Part shown: piece after piece, positions 17,611 to 25,407 of the stretch
How the letters are laid out: each line of letters begins with the position of its first letter
Position numbering within the stretch: position 1 is the first letter of the stretch
Source: a virus
DNA length: 62,176 nt
Virus record (IMG/VR): IMGVR_UViG_3300025137_003955
Coordinates: 1-62,176 of that record
Direction: 5' to 3' (one strand)
Program-made: the position numbers and the translations under genes
The notes under the pieces: model-generated
What the model was told of the DNA's origin: nothing
Databases searched by the model: none
What the model saw: the letters and a program-made list of their open reading frames with translations, nothing else

Positions 17611-18289
17611 TGATAAAATTACACAAAGAATTAAAGAAGCAGGTCATAAGTATTGGGCTAGTGATAATGTTTCAGAATTTATGGATGAAGGTGATGATCA
17701 GGCACTTATTGAAGAACTTATCCCACACTTTGAAGGTGTATTAGATACATTAATTATTGATAGGTTTAATGATCCTAACAGTCAAGGTACTGCTAGACGT
17801 CTTGCTAAGATGTATATCAATGAGCTTATGTGGGGCAGATATAATAACATGCCTAATGCTACAGCATTTCCTAATGATATAGAAGAAGGTTATAAAGGCA
17901 TGTTGGTTGTAAGAAGTGAAATACTAAGTATGTGTTCACACCATCATCAGCCAGTTAAAGGTATTGCCTACATAGGTATTATTGCAGGAGAAACTCTTAT
18001 CGGGCTTTCTAAGTACACTAGAATAGCACAATGGTGTGCTAGACGTGGTACATTACAAGAAGAACTTGCTAATGATATTGCTAGAGAAATTAAAAAAGCA
18101 ACTGGTAGTGTAAACTTAGGTGTATACATACAAGCAACACATGGTTGCGTAGAGAACAGAGGTGTTTTAGCACACAGCAGTTTAACACAAACAACTGTTT
18201 TAGAAGGTAGATTTATGGAAGATCAAAGTACTAAGAAGGAGTTTTTTGATAATATTAAACTACAGCAACAACATTCTTGTGGTACATAA
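17600..18289 (+). CDS. folE: GTP cyclohydrolase I
   Basis: 229 residues, standard family length. LSMCSHHHQP (~111-120) supplies the zinc Cys and catalytic His residues. GLSKYTRIAQWCARR (~134-148) is the family's G.SK..R....R block, and ATHGCVENRGV (~174-184) gives the second zinc Cys. It makes dihydroneopterin triphosphate from GTP. With QueD and QueE here its likely role is the first step of 7-deazaguanine synthesis rather than folate. Confidence 0.9.
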   Translation: MKVSDKITQRIKEAGHKYWASDNVSEFMDEGDDQALIEELIPHFEGVLDTLIIDRFNDPNSQGTARRLAKMYINELMWGRYNNMPNATAFPNDIEEGYKGMLVVRSEILSMCSHHHQPVKGIAYIGIIAGETLIGLSKYTRIAQWCARRGTLQEELANDIAREIKKATGSVNLGVYIQATHGCVENRGVLAHSSLTQTTVLEGRFMEDQSTKKEFFDNIKLQQQHSCGT

Positions 18290-18292
18290 ATA

Positions 18293-18802
18293 ATGATTGA
18301 TACTCGTAACGGCCATTTAGTTGTAGGGAAAGTTGCTGTTCCTGTAAGGGAAGTAACTGCTTCTGTCTGTGATAGAATGAGTATGGAATGGATATGTAAT
18401 AGGTATCCCCTTACCAAACAAGAAGTAATTGAATGTATAGATTGCGTAGCAGACTTAGATAATATAGATGCTGGTGTACATTTGTCACTTACAAACGGTA
18501 GTAGTGATATAGGACAACTTACTGTAGAAACAAGTATGATGTCAGACACATTTTTCCTTAAAACAATACAATATGGAAAAGTATTTTTAGAAAATGAGGA
18601 CGACTTTAACATTTTATATGACAAAGGTTTTAGAATGTGTGCTATCGAATCATTTGAAGATGACTTAAATGGTAGTATAGGTTATGAGAGTAGTGACTTG
18701 CATATTATAGTATATAATGCTATAATGGATATTGTAGATACAGAATTTGATAAACAGGAATTTGTAAATTTCTTAAAGGGAGAAGATGAGTCTCAAGTAT
18801 AG
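18293..18802 (+). CDS. Hypothetical protein between folE and queE
   Basis: 169 residues, acidic. The first ~70 residues are alpha/beta (VVGKVAVPVREVTAS, LTKQEVIECIDCV); later segments include VHLSLTNGSSDIGQLTVETS and an acidic C-terminus. No catalytic motif recognised. Its end overlaps the QueE start by 17 nt, so it is co-translated with the deazaguanine genes. Function unknown. Confidence 0.6.
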   Translation: MIDTRNGHLVVGKVAVPVREVTASVCDRMSMEWICNRYPLTKQEVIECIDCVADLDNIDAGVHLSLTNGSSDIGQLTVETSMMSDTFFLKTIQYGKVFLENEDDFNILYDKGFRMCAIESFEDDLNGSIGYESSDLHIIVYNAIMDIVDTEFDKQEFVNFLKGEDESQV

Positions 18803-19667
18803 CGAAACATTTTATTCAGCACAAGGCGAAGGCCAGTATGTTGGTATACCTAGTCTATGGATGAGATTCTTTTTATGTAATTTACAATGTAATGGCTTTG
18901 GGCAGAAAGACCCAACAGATGTCAGTACATATGAGTTACCGTACGAAACAATTGATATAACAAACATAGACAATGTGTTTGATTTACCCGTTTTTGATAA
19001 GGGGTGTGACAGTAGTTACACTTGGGCCAAGAGGTACAAGCACCTTATAACCGATAAGACGGTGGAGGAGGCAGTAGACGAACTTACAGCCCTTCTGCCG
19101 CACGGTAACTTTACACATCCTGCAACTGGACAAAGTTCGCACATGGTGTTTACAGGCGGTGAGCCAATGCTTAAAAAGACACAGCCGGGCATGATGGATA
19201 TATTAGAAGAGTTTGGTAAAAGAGATAATATGCCTAGCAACGTAACAATAGAAACTAACGGCACTAGACCTATTGAAGATGACTTTGCTAATTATATACA
19301 GAATTGGTCAGCAGGTGGTAGAGAATGGTACTGGAGCCTTAGTCCTAAACTATGGGCTACTGCTGGAGAGATGAGCAAGAAAGCAATCAAGCCAGAAGTA
19401 ATAGGGCAGTATGCAGAAGTATCTCCACATGGACAGTTAAAGTTTGTTGTCAACGGAACTGACGAGAGTTGGAAAGAAGTTGAAGAGAATACAAAATTAT
19501 TTAGAGATGCAGGATGTAAATTTCCTGTATGGATTATGGGTGTAGGCGGAACGTTTGAAGGACTTGTACAAACAGAAGCCACAATAGCCGACGAAGCATT
19601 GCAACGTGGGTATAATTATACAAGTAGAGTTCACGTACATATATACGGAAACGCAATAGGAAAATAA
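18786..19667 (+). CDS. queE: 7-carboxy-7-deazaguanine synthase (radical SAM QueE), variant cluster
   Basis: 293 residues. The start SETFYSAQGEGQYVGIPSLW is typical of QueE, and VFTGGEPML is the SAM-binding GGE motif. SPKLWAT and LKFVVNG in the C-terminal half also match. The cluster cysteines are unusual. Cys31 and Cys35 (LCNLQC) are followed by Asn-Gly-Phe instead of xxC; the next candidate is Cys74 in KGCDSSYTW, giving CX3CX38C. The CD pair fits the usual CDT position, so an insertion is more likely than loss of function. It converts 6-carboxytetrahydropterin to 7-carboxy-7-deazaguanine. Confidence 0.82.
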   Translation: MSLKYSETFYSAQGEGQYVGIPSLWMRFFLCNLQCNGFGQKDPTDVSTYELPYETIDITNIDNVFDLPVFDKGCDSSYTWAKRYKHLITDKTVEEAVDELTALLPHGNFTHPATGQSSHMVFTGGEPMLKKTQPGMMDILEEFGKRDNMPSNVTIETNGTRPIEDDFANYIQNWSAGGREWYWSLSPKLWATAGEMSKKAIKPEVIGQYAEVSPHGQLKFVVNGTDESWKEVEENTKLFRDAGCKFPVWIMGVGGTFEGLVQTEATIADEALQRGYNYTSRVHVHIYGNAIGK

Positions 19668-19668
19668 A

Positions 19669-20187
19669 ATGAATAAACACGATAAAAACTTTTTAATCAA
19701 CTTTAGTCCGTTATTAATGGCGGCAGTTGTTATGTTTTTAATGCTAGTAGCATTTGAAACAAAAGCACAAGATAAAACAGTAGGATATACATCAGACGGT
19801 ATACCTATTCTAATGGAAGACTTGTCTGCTGAAGCACGACAAGAACTATTAGAAAAAGAAATGGCAGAAGCCGATACACTTCTAGAAGAAGCAACAGCAT
19901 CAACTAAGCCTGTACTAGTTAGTATACCTTATACAGTTGTTGATAATGAGGTTATAGTGGCATTTGGTTATGGTATAAGATTAATAGCAACATATCCGTG
20001 TAATGTTACACCTGGTGACGTAGTAGTGCCAGAGCCAGGACTTACAGAAATAGGTATTAGTACAAAGTTTCTGGTACAACGAACCTTACCTGATGGTAAA
20101 ACAATGAACTATCTATGTAGAGTTGTTGGGTTAGAGCCTGTAGCAAATATGGATATATTAGAGGAAAAAAATGACAAAGAAGACTAA
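19669..20187 (+). CDS. Membrane-anchored or secreted hypothetical protein
   Basis: 172 residues. A hydrophobic segment at ~12-30 (LLMAAVVMFLMLVAFET) ends in KAQDK, so it may be a signal peptide or an N-terminal anchor. The rest is periplasmic-looking, with an acidic helix (~45-72) and a beta-rich domain containing two Cys (YPCNVTPG, YLCRVVG) that could pair. Family not recognised. Overlaps the next gene by 17 nt. Confidence 0.55.
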   Translation: MNKHDKNFLINFSPLLMAAVVMFLMLVAFETKAQDKTVGYTSDGIPILMEDLSAEARQELLEKEMAEADTLLEEATASTKPVLVSIPYTVVDNEVIVAFGYGIRLIATYPCNVTPGDVVVPEPGLTEIGISTKFLVQRTLPDGKTMNYLCRVVGLEPVANMDILEEKNDKED

Positions 20188-20677
20188 ATTACCCTTTAGT
20201 ATGATGCCTGCCAGTTGGGGTCTTAAGGGTAAGACTCGTGCAATAGCAGAAGCAGAATATTATTATGAAGGTAACGAGCTAGAAGAAGTATTAGCAACTT
20301 TAAATGCTGATACTGATACTGATAAAGAACTTGCTAAACTAGATGTACAACTTAAAAATGGTGACATTGGAAAATATGAACATGAAAAAGCAGTTGCTGA
20401 TATTAAAAAGGCACCTTATATTAATGTTCTTAAATTAGATGTCAATCCTGAAAATGCAAAAGCAGGGTATATGGAACTTGATTGGAACGATCACTTTGTT
20501 GCATTTTTACATGAGAATGGATATACTGCTGAAAATGATGAAGCAGTGGTAAACAAATGGTTTAATGATGTGTGCAGAACAGTTTTAGTACAAGAAATAC
20601 AGGACCAAGATTACGGATTACAAGAACAAGGAGGAACTGATGTCATCAGAGCAGATGGAGACACAGGCCAAGACTAA
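20171..20677 (+). CDS. Conserved phage hypothetical protein
   Basis: 168 residues, soluble, acidic, starting MTKKTKLPFSMMPASWGLKG. It contains a helical charged middle (~35-80) and WNDHFVAFLHENGYT. No catalytic motif is recognised. Overlaps genes on both sides, so it belongs to the same operon as the exonuclease. Confidence 0.6.
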   Translation: MTKKTKLPFSMMPASWGLKGKTRAIAEAEYYYEGNELEEVLATLNADTDTDKELAKLDVQLKNGDIGKYEHEKAVADIKKAPYINVLKLDVNPENAKAGYMELDWNDHFVAFLHENGYTAENDEAVVNKWFNDVCRTVLVQEIQDQDYGLQEQGGTDVIRADGDTGQD

Positions 20678-20888
20678 ACTAGCAATCCTAGTTAAGTCAA
20701 TAGAACCTATAGTGGAACAGCAATTATCAGAGTTTACACCTGCTGAAATAGAGTTCGTGTTGGCTAACTTCCGTAAACATTTAAAATACGATTTAACAAG
20801 AGATTTTGAAAAAAATAGAGAAAAACACTTGAAAGAATCGCCTTTTGATGCTATAATAAATGACGACTTAGGATTAAACAATGGATAA
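20640..20888 (+). CDS. Small helical hypothetical protein
   Basis: 82 residues starting inside the 3' end of the previous gene (38-nt overlap). Helical and charged (FTPAEIEFVLANFRKHLKYDL). A possible promoter for the exonuclease lies in its 3' part. Function unknown. Confidence 0.55.
   Translation: MSSEQMETQAKTKLAILVKSIEPIVEQQLSEFTPAEIEFVLANFRKHLKYDLTRDFEKNREKHLKESPFDAIINDDLGLNNG
20829..20857 (+). promoter_or_regulatory. Possible intragenic promoter of the exonuclease
   Basis: TTGAAA, 17-bp spacer, TATAAT, ending 23 nt before the exonuclease ATG. The -35 is one base off consensus. Confidence 0.4.
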
Positions 20889-21873
20889 AAAAACATACAT
20901 ATTGGTAGATAGTTTAAACATGTTCTTCCGTGCTAAACACGTAGGCAATGGCAGAGATATTGACATGCGAGTTGGTATGGCAATGCATATTATGTTTAAC
21001 AGCATTAAAAAAGTTTGGAAAGACTTTGATGGTGATCATGTTGTTATGTGTTTAGAAGGTCGTTCATGGCGTAAGGACTTTTATACGCCTTACAAAGCAA
21101 ACAGAAAAGTTACAATGGACAAGAGAAGTGTCAGAGAGCAAGAAGATGACGAATTGTTTTTTGAGTCTTATAATGACATGGTAGAGTTTTTAGATAAACG
21201 TACAAATTGTAGTGTAGTTCAACAGCCTAATGCGGAAGCAGATGACTTGATTGCTACATGGATACAGCAACATCCAGAAGATAACCATGTTATAATTAGT
21301 ACAGACAGTGACTTTTATCAGCTCTTAGCACCTAATGTCACGCAGTATAACGGCACAACAGATCAAATAGTTAGTCTTGAAGGGTTTAAAAATGCAAAGA
21401 CAGGCGAATGGGTTATAGATAAAAAGACTAATGAAGTAAAGACTCCAATTGTTCCTGAATGGGTATTGTTTGAGAAGTGTGTTAGAGGAGATAGCAGTGA
21501 TAATGTGTTTAGTGCATATCCAGGAGCAAGGCTTAAAGGTACTAAGAACAAAACAGGTATAACAGAAGCATACGAAGATAGGCACACAGGTGGCTATAAT
21601 TATAATAACTTTATGCTACAACGTTGGGTAGATCATGAGGAAGAGGAACACAGAGTTAAAGATGACTTTGAGCGAAATATGACTCTAATAGATTTAACTA
21701 AGCAACCTGATGATGTTAAGGCAGAATGTAAAGCAAGGATAGAAGAAGCAAAACAACAGGAAACAAGACAACAAGTTGGGATATACTTTATGAAGTTTTG
21801 TGCTAAATGGAACTTAGAACGTATGAGCCAGAATCCAGGAGACTATGCGGAGTTTATGAATGGAAAAGCCTGA
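20881..21873 (+). CDS. 5'-3' exonuclease (T4 RNase H-like, FEN family)
   Basis: 330 residues. ILVDSLNMFFRAKH near 7-20 has the first metal-binding Asp. CLEG...WRKDFYTPYKANR near 57-75 is the helical-arch entry seen in FEN nucleases. NAEADDLIATW near 117 and STDSDFYQLL near 140 contribute the acidic cluster; RGDSSDNV near 204 is a further metal site. It would remove RNA primers and process flaps at the replication fork. Overlaps neighbours on both sides. Confidence 0.88.
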   Translation: MDKKTYILVDSLNMFFRAKHVGNGRDIDMRVGMAMHIMFNSIKKVWKDFDGDHVVMCLEGRSWRKDFYTPYKANRKVTMDKRSVREQEDDELFFESYNDMVEFLDKRTNCSVVQQPNAEADDLIATWIQQHPEDNHVIISTDSDFYQLLAPNVTQYNGTTDQIVSLEGFKNAKTGEWVIDKKTNEVKTPIVPEWVLFEKCVRGDSSDNVFSAYPGARLKGTKNKTGITEAYEDRHTGGYNYNNFMLQRWVDHEEEEHRVKDDFERNMTLIDLTKQPDDVKAECKARIEEAKQQETRQQVGIYFMKFCAKWNLERMSQNPGDYAEFMNGKA

Positions 21874-22102
21874 TCCTGTAGAAGAAGCAATGAAAAGAAT
21901 TTGCTTGGATTGGCCTAAAAAACCGTATTGGATATTTACAAGTCCAGATCAACACAAAGTATACAGACAAATGAGACAAGATGTGTGCCCAGAGTTATTT
22001 AAAAATGCAAAAGGCACCCCAAACAAACAACTTTATTCCATAGGTGGAGTTGTAGTTGGTAAAGATGAAGACTATGGAAACAAGGAGAATAAAGCATGGT
22101 AA
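21860..22102 (+). CDS. Small hypothetical protein
   Basis: 80 residues overlapping the exonuclease end by 14 nt. Features PKKPYWIFTSPDQHKVYRQM and YSIGGVVVGKDEDYG. No family motif recognised. Overlaps the next gene by 7 nt. Confidence 0.55.
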   Translation: MEKPDPVEEAMKRICLDWPKKPYWIFTSPDQHKVYRQMRQDVCPELFKNAKGTPNKQLYSIGGVVVGKDEDYGNKENKAW

Positions 22103-22644
22103 AGGATAAAGGAAAAAAAGCATCGCTACAGCAAATATCAGATGTAGCATGGCTTGTACGACAAGGAAAAAATAAACTAGGCATACTTAATAAAGATGTG
22201 CAAAATCATTTTTTCTACATTAATGGTTCTAAAGGTATTTCTTTAGATAACGAAGAAGAAGTAGAACAGTTTTTTGGTAATGCAGATATCTTTAATGAGC
22301 AAATTACTGACTCGATGACAGAGCCTGAAGCATTTTATATCAAAGGGCACCTTATAGATTATGAAACTCCTTATCCGTTAGATCCAGGTGAGCCTAACTA
22401 TGATCCTGATGTTCCTTTATATACTAAAACTCCTGACAGTGATATATATTATGCGGCAGGTTGGTATTGCATAAACTTTGATAAATGTTGGAAGCATGGA
22501 CATGGTCCTAAATACAGTACTCTAATCAAATACGGATTTAGAGGTCCCTATAAAACTGAGGACGAGTGTAAAGTTATTCTTAAAAAGATTAACAAGGAAA
22601 GGAAGTTAGATGAACGAACTGGACAAACTGAAGTTACATCTTAA
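22096..22644 (+). CDS. Hypothetical protein
   Basis: 182 residues. A basic N-terminus (KDKGKKASLQQISDVAWLVRQGKN) leads to an acidic, Tyr- and Pro-rich centre (~80-130) and a Lys-rich C-terminus. One Cys cluster (WYCINFDKCWKHG) could bind metal but is too short to call. Overlaps neighbours; function unknown. Confidence 0.55.
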   Translation: MVKDKGKKASLQQISDVAWLVRQGKNKLGILNKDVQNHFFYINGSKGISLDNEEEVEQFFGNADIFNEQITDSMTEPEAFYIKGHLIDYETPYPLDPGEPNYDPDVPLYTKTPDSDIYYAAGWYCINFDKCWKHGHGPKYSTLIKYGFRGPYKTEDECKVILKKINKERKLDERTGQTEVTS

Positions 22645-22786
22645 AAACCTAAAGGAAAGCGGTAACCAGGAATTTACAATTAACGTAAAGTACCTGTCAG
22701 ATATATTAAATCAACTTCCTGAACAATCTGATAACTCTGCGCCTATTAATATAGATTTTGATGGTGGCAAGTTTGATAGTAAGTGA
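22610..22786 (+). CDS. Small hypothetical protein
   Basis: 58 residues, ATG at 22610 inside the end of the previous gene. N-terminal helix (LDKLKLHLKNLKESG) followed by FTINVKYLSDILNQLP. Its 3' end overlaps the next ORF. Typical small phage accessory gene. Confidence 0.5.
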   Translation: MNELDKLKLHLKNLKESGNQEFTINVKYLSDILNQLPEQSDNSAPINIDFDGGKFDSK

Positions 22787-23045
22787 AGATTTCCAATTAC
22801 CCGATGATTGTGGATACAATAAAATATTTAGACACAACTGGATAACTCCAGTATATGGTCTCTCCATGGGGCATATACCTATTATACATAATATATGTAG
22901 TGCAAAGTGGGGTTGGCATTTTAAGCCACATAAAGATATGAATTATCACTCAGATCAGTGGTATGAGAAACAAAATATGGTATTATCATTTGAACGGCAA
23001 ATTGACCTTATTATAGTAAAGTTATCGATAGATATACATAAATAA
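22761..23045 (+). CDS. Small His/Trp-rich hypothetical protein
   Basis: Start uncertain: ATG 22761 or a downstream TTG at 22773. About 94 residues, rich in His and Trp (FRHNWITPVYGLSMGHIP, WGWHFKPHKDMNYHSD). The His pairs could bind metal, but no known motif fits. A late box for the next gene lies inside its last codons. Confidence 0.5.
   Translation: MVASLIVSEDFQLPDDCGYNKIFRHNWITPVYGLSMGHIPIIHNICSAKWGWHFKPHKDMNYHSDQWYEKQNMVLSFERQIDLIIVKLSIDIHK
23037..23044 (+). promoter_or_regulatory. Late promoter box with leaderless geometry
   Basis: CATAAATA, then AAAGC, then the ATG at 23050: five nucleotides between box and start codon, placing T4-type +1 on the A of ATG. Confidence 0.45.
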
Positions 23046-23049
23046 AAGC

Positions 23050-23262
23050 ATGAAAACAGGCACACTTAATTTTTGGAATAGCAGACGACAATACGGAATT
23101 GTTTCTGCTGGTAAATCAAACATATATCTTAAACGTCATCACGTTACCAGTCCATCTGCTCCAGCAGAATTAACTGGCGGTATGGAAGTAGAGTTCGATA
23201 CAGAAGTAAATGGTATGGAAATAAAATCAACATGTGACTTAACACCTAGGATAAAAATATAA
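23050..23262 (+). CDS. Cold-shock-domain-like OB-fold protein
   Basis: 70 residues. The start TGTLNFWNSRRQYGIVSAGKS mirrors the cold-shock pattern G.VKWFN..KGYGFI, and NIYLKRHHV matches D.F.H. It would be a small single-stranded RNA/DNA-binding protein. It carries fewer aromatic residues than CspA, so binding could differ. Possible leaderless late transcript. Confidence 0.6.
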   Translation: MKTGTLNFWNSRRQYGIVSAGKSNIYLKRHHVTSPSAPAELTGGMEVEFDTEVNGMEIKSTCDLTPRIKI

Positions 23263-23492
23263 TGAAAGTAGAAATTTATAGCAAACCACAATGCCCTTTC
23301 TGTGTACAAGCAAAAGCATTAGCAGAAAGAGAAGGACACGAACTAACATACAAAATGTTAGATGAAGATTTTGATAGAGAAGCATTAATGGAAACATTTC
23401 CAGGTGCTAGAACATTCCCTCAAATAATTGTTGACGGTGAAAAAATTGGCGGATTTACTGAATTTAAGGCATTAGTCGAATCAAGTAAATAA
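23262..23492 (+). CDS. Glutaredoxin
   Basis: 76 residues of standard glutaredoxin form. IYSKPQCPFCVQAK holds the redox pair Cys11/Cys14, ARTFPQIIVDG supplies the cis-Pro loop, and IGGFTEF the GG glutathione site. It probably reduces phage ribonucleotide reductase or other disulfides using glutathione. Overlaps genes on both sides by one base. Confidence 0.92.
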   Translation: MKVEIYSKPQCPFCVQAKALAEREGHELTYKMLDEDFDREALMETFPGARTFPQIIVDGEKIGGFTEFKALVESSK

Positions 23493-23938
23493 TGAAAGAA
23501 TTAGGAATGGTGTTAGGAGGCTGTTTAATAATAGCCTTATTTTTTGGATTAAAAATCTATCCCTCTTTAGAGTATACTGGGTACAGCAGTAACAGTTCAT
23601 GCTACGGAGAATGCTACGAAGAGTATGTAGCATTAAATGGTACATCAGTAGATATACTAAGAGCAAAACAAGCCTTAGCCGCAGGTGATCCATTCAGTGA
23701 TATCAGAAGTTTATGGAGTGGTTGTGCCGCATGTCATGGCGCAGACGGAGGAGGAGGCGTAGGACCTAAACTCTCTGGACAAACAGCAGATTATATTACT
23801 GGTAGACTTTATACCTATAAAGATAGAGGTACTGTTGGAGCTCAAAGTGCCTTAATGTGGGGACAAGCCGCAATGCTTTCAGACAAAGAAATTACTCAGA
23901 TTGGTGAGTTTATTAAAGAAGGTCTTCCCGGCAAATAA
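23492..23938 (+). CDS. Membrane-anchored class I cytochrome c
   Basis: 148 residues. An N-terminal hydrophobic anchor (~5-22) precedes a periplasmic domain. SGCAACHGADG (78-82 CAACH) is a heme c attachment motif, followed by VGPKLSG as in c553/c555-type proteins. QSALMWGQAAMLSDKE offers Met112 or Met118 as the sixth ligand. The order heme site, GPxL, Met, C-terminal helix (IGEFIKEGL) matches small cytochromes c. An extra SCYGECYEEY pair (Cys37/Cys41) lies before the heme site. A phage c-type cytochrome could carry or divert host respiratory electrons. Start is coupled to the glutaredoxin stop. Confidence 0.85.
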   Translation: MKELGMVLGGCLIIALFFGLKIYPSLEYTGYSSNSSCYGECYEEYVALNGTSVDILRAKQALAAGDPFSDIRSLWSGCAACHGADGGGGVGPKLSGQTADYITGRLYTYKDRGTVGAQSALMWGQAAMLSDKEITQIGEFIKEGLPGK

Positions 23939-23970
23939 CAGTATTAACAACTGTTTTAATCTCATAAAAA

Positions 23971-23978
23971 GATAAATA
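23971..23978 (+). promoter_or_regulatory. T4-type late promoter box (GATAAATA)
   Basis: GATAAATA lies 21 nt upstream of the ATG at 24000, leaving a leader with AGGAG. Confidence 0.55.
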
Positions 23979-23999
23979 TGTGTATAGGAGATTACACAT

Positions 24000-24299
24000 A
24001 TGAGTAGACCAAAGCCAACAATTTTACTAGAAGCGGTAAACAAGCAAACATATAAAGCAGAACAAATACTTTCTGCAGATGCCATTTTTAGTGTTTTTTA
24101 TGATGGTAAACCAATTAACTTGAGGACCTTACACACACTTTTATCCTATCCAGGGCCTAAATACAAGAAAGTATCATTTAGTAATAGTGGACATGCCTTC
24201 AACTTAGCAGAGCGATTAAATAAAACTTTTACAACAGACTTGTTTACAGTAGTCATGCTTACCGAAGGTAAAGTGGTTACTGAAGATGACGTCAAGTAA
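24000..24299 (+). CDS. Conserved small phage protein
   Basis: 99 residues, basic N-terminus, no signal or membrane segment. PGPKYKKVSFSNSGHAFNLAERLN near 58-80 is a short alpha/beta unit. Family not recognised. Overlaps the next gene by 14 nt. Confidence 0.55.
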   Translation: MSRPKPTILLEAVNKQTYKAEQILSADAIFSVFYDGKPINLRTLHTLLSYPGPKYKKVSFSNSGHAFNLAERLNKTFTTDLFTVVMLTEGKVVTEDDVK

Positions 24300-24717
24300 T
24301 AAACATATACAATACCAAATTTTAGATAAAATTATATCTTTTATCGAAGAAGGCTTATTGGAAAGCAAATCCAGGCGACCTGGATATAATAAAATGAATA
24401 AGTTTTATGGGCAGTTCTTAGAAGACAGCAGGATACAACTAGCATATAAAATCTTTAATAACTTCAGAATAGACAATGGTGTTCCTAAAGGTATTCGCTT
24501 GACATACCTAGGAAATGAATTACTTAAAAGACAATTCACAGCATATGATTATAGTCATAGTGTTGAGCCCACCCCCAAAATGTATTTGGTATTAGACTCT
24601 CAAATGAAGTGGCCTTATTACTTTACTAAGAAAAAAATGGTATTTTACGACCAAGAAGATTCTGCATGGTTTAAACTTAACGGTTCAGATATTTCGGCCT
24701 TTATTGATGTAATTTAG
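24286..24717 (+). CDS. Hypothetical protein
   Basis: 143 residues. Helical N-terminal half (ILDKIISFIEEGLLESKSRR) and a later strand-rich part with WPYYFTKKKMVFYDQED. A basic stretch might bind nucleic acid, but no motif is clear. Confidence 0.55.
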   Translation: MTSSNKHIQYQILDKIISFIEEGLLESKSRRPGYNKMNKFYGQFLEDSRIQLAYKIFNNFRIDNGVPKGIRLTYLGNELLKRQFTAYDYSHSVEPTPKMYLVLDSQMKWPYYFTKKKMVFYDQEDSAWFKLNGSDISAFIDVI

Positions 24718-24719
24718 GC

Positions 24720-24747
24720 TTGACAATATTTTACTTTAGTGTATAAT
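24720..24747 (+). promoter_or_regulatory. Early promoter
   Basis: TTGACA, 16-bp spacer, TATAAT. The leader to the ATG at 24804 is about 50 nt and carries AGGAG. Confidence 0.8.
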
Positions 24748-24803
24748 AGTTGCATGTCCAGTAATAATACTGGGCTCAAATAAGTAAATAATAGGAGAGT
24801 CAT

Positions 24804-25064
24804 ATGACAACTACTACTAAAGAAGCCAAAGTGCTATCAGCACTTCAATCCGGCAGAACTCTAAGTTCAGCCCAACTAAGAGCTCAATTCGGAGCAGGTA
24901 ACCCACAAGCAGTGATTCAAGCACTAAGATTCAAAGGATACTCAATCTATTTGAATGTTGTGACTGACACAAAAGGAAGAAGCAGAAACGTTTATCGTTT
25001 AGGTACTCCTTCAAGAGCAATTATTGCCGCTGGTTACAAAGCAATGGCTAACGGTACTGTCTAA
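24804..25064 (+). CDS. Small winged-helix/HTH DNA-binding protein
   Basis: 86 residues. EAKVLSALQSGRTLSSAQLR followed by GNPQAVIQALRFKGYSIYL gives a helix-turn-helix pair with a wing (VVTDTKGRSRNVYRLG). The fold outline suits a transcription regulator or nucleoid protein. It stands alone with its own early promoter and terminator, implying high independent expression. Confidence 0.65.
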   Translation: MTTTTKEAKVLSALQSGRTLSSAQLRAQFGAGNPQAVIQALRFKGYSIYLNVVTDTKGRSRNVYRLGTPSRAIIAAGYKAMANGTV

Positions 25065-25083
25065 TCTAGATAATACTTTTATT

Positions 25084-25112
25084 AAAAGGGTACTTTTAGT
25101 ACCCTTTTTTTT
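25084..25112 (+). terminator. Rho-independent terminator
   Basis: AAAAGGGTACT / AGTACCCTTTT stem with short loop and T run after the HTH gene. Confidence 0.9.
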
Positions 25113-25115
25113 GGC

Positions 25116-25143
25116 TTGACAAAATTAATTTTTATATTATAAT
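25116..25143 (+). promoter_or_regulatory. Early promoter
   Basis: TTGACA, 16-bp spacer, TATAAT directly after the terminator and ahead of the 59-residue ORF. Confidence 0.8.
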
Positions 25144-25171
25144 AGTGGAATATTTAATAAAGGAGTAATAT

Positions 25172-25351
25172 ATGGTTATTGTAGATGCAGGGGGATATAA
25201 ATTCACATATGACAATTCAATGTCATTCGAAAGCAATTTTTCATTGTGGGCACAAATAAACACAGAAGAAAAATTAGCATTTAATGAGCAACCTTACAGC
25301 AGAGAAGAACAAGAAGAAATTTTTTCTAAACTTTTCTCAAATAAGGCTTGA
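25172..25351 (+). CDS. Small acidic hypothetical protein
   Basis: 59 residues from ATG 25172, preceded by AAGGAG. Contains GGYKFTYDNSMSFESNFSLW and an acidic helix (SREEQEEIFSKLF). Its stop codon lies inside the -35 box of the next promoter. Own promoter and ribosome-binding site make it a solid small gene; function unknown. Confidence 0.65.
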   Translation: MVIVDAGGYKFTYDNSMSFESNFSLWAQINTEEKLAFNEQPYSREEQEEIFSKLFSNKA

Positions 25352-25375
25352 CTTAGATCAATTTTTTGTTATACT
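25348..25375 (+). promoter_or_regulatory. Early promoter of the MoxR gene
   Basis: TTGACT, 16-bp spacer, TATACT with TGT extended -10. It overlaps the preceding stop codon. Confidence 0.7.
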
Positions 25376-25407
25376 ATTTGTATAGGTTAAATTAAGGAGT
25401 AACTAAT

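Noticed and set aside
18285-18292. CATAAATA directly before ATG 18293
   Set aside because: The box abuts the ATG with no spacing, so T4 +1 would fall inside the codons; treated as chance in AT-rich DNA.
24783-24790. AGTAAATA upstream of the HTH gene
   Set aside because: A good early promoter already serves the gene, and this box would remove most of the ribosome-binding site from the leader.
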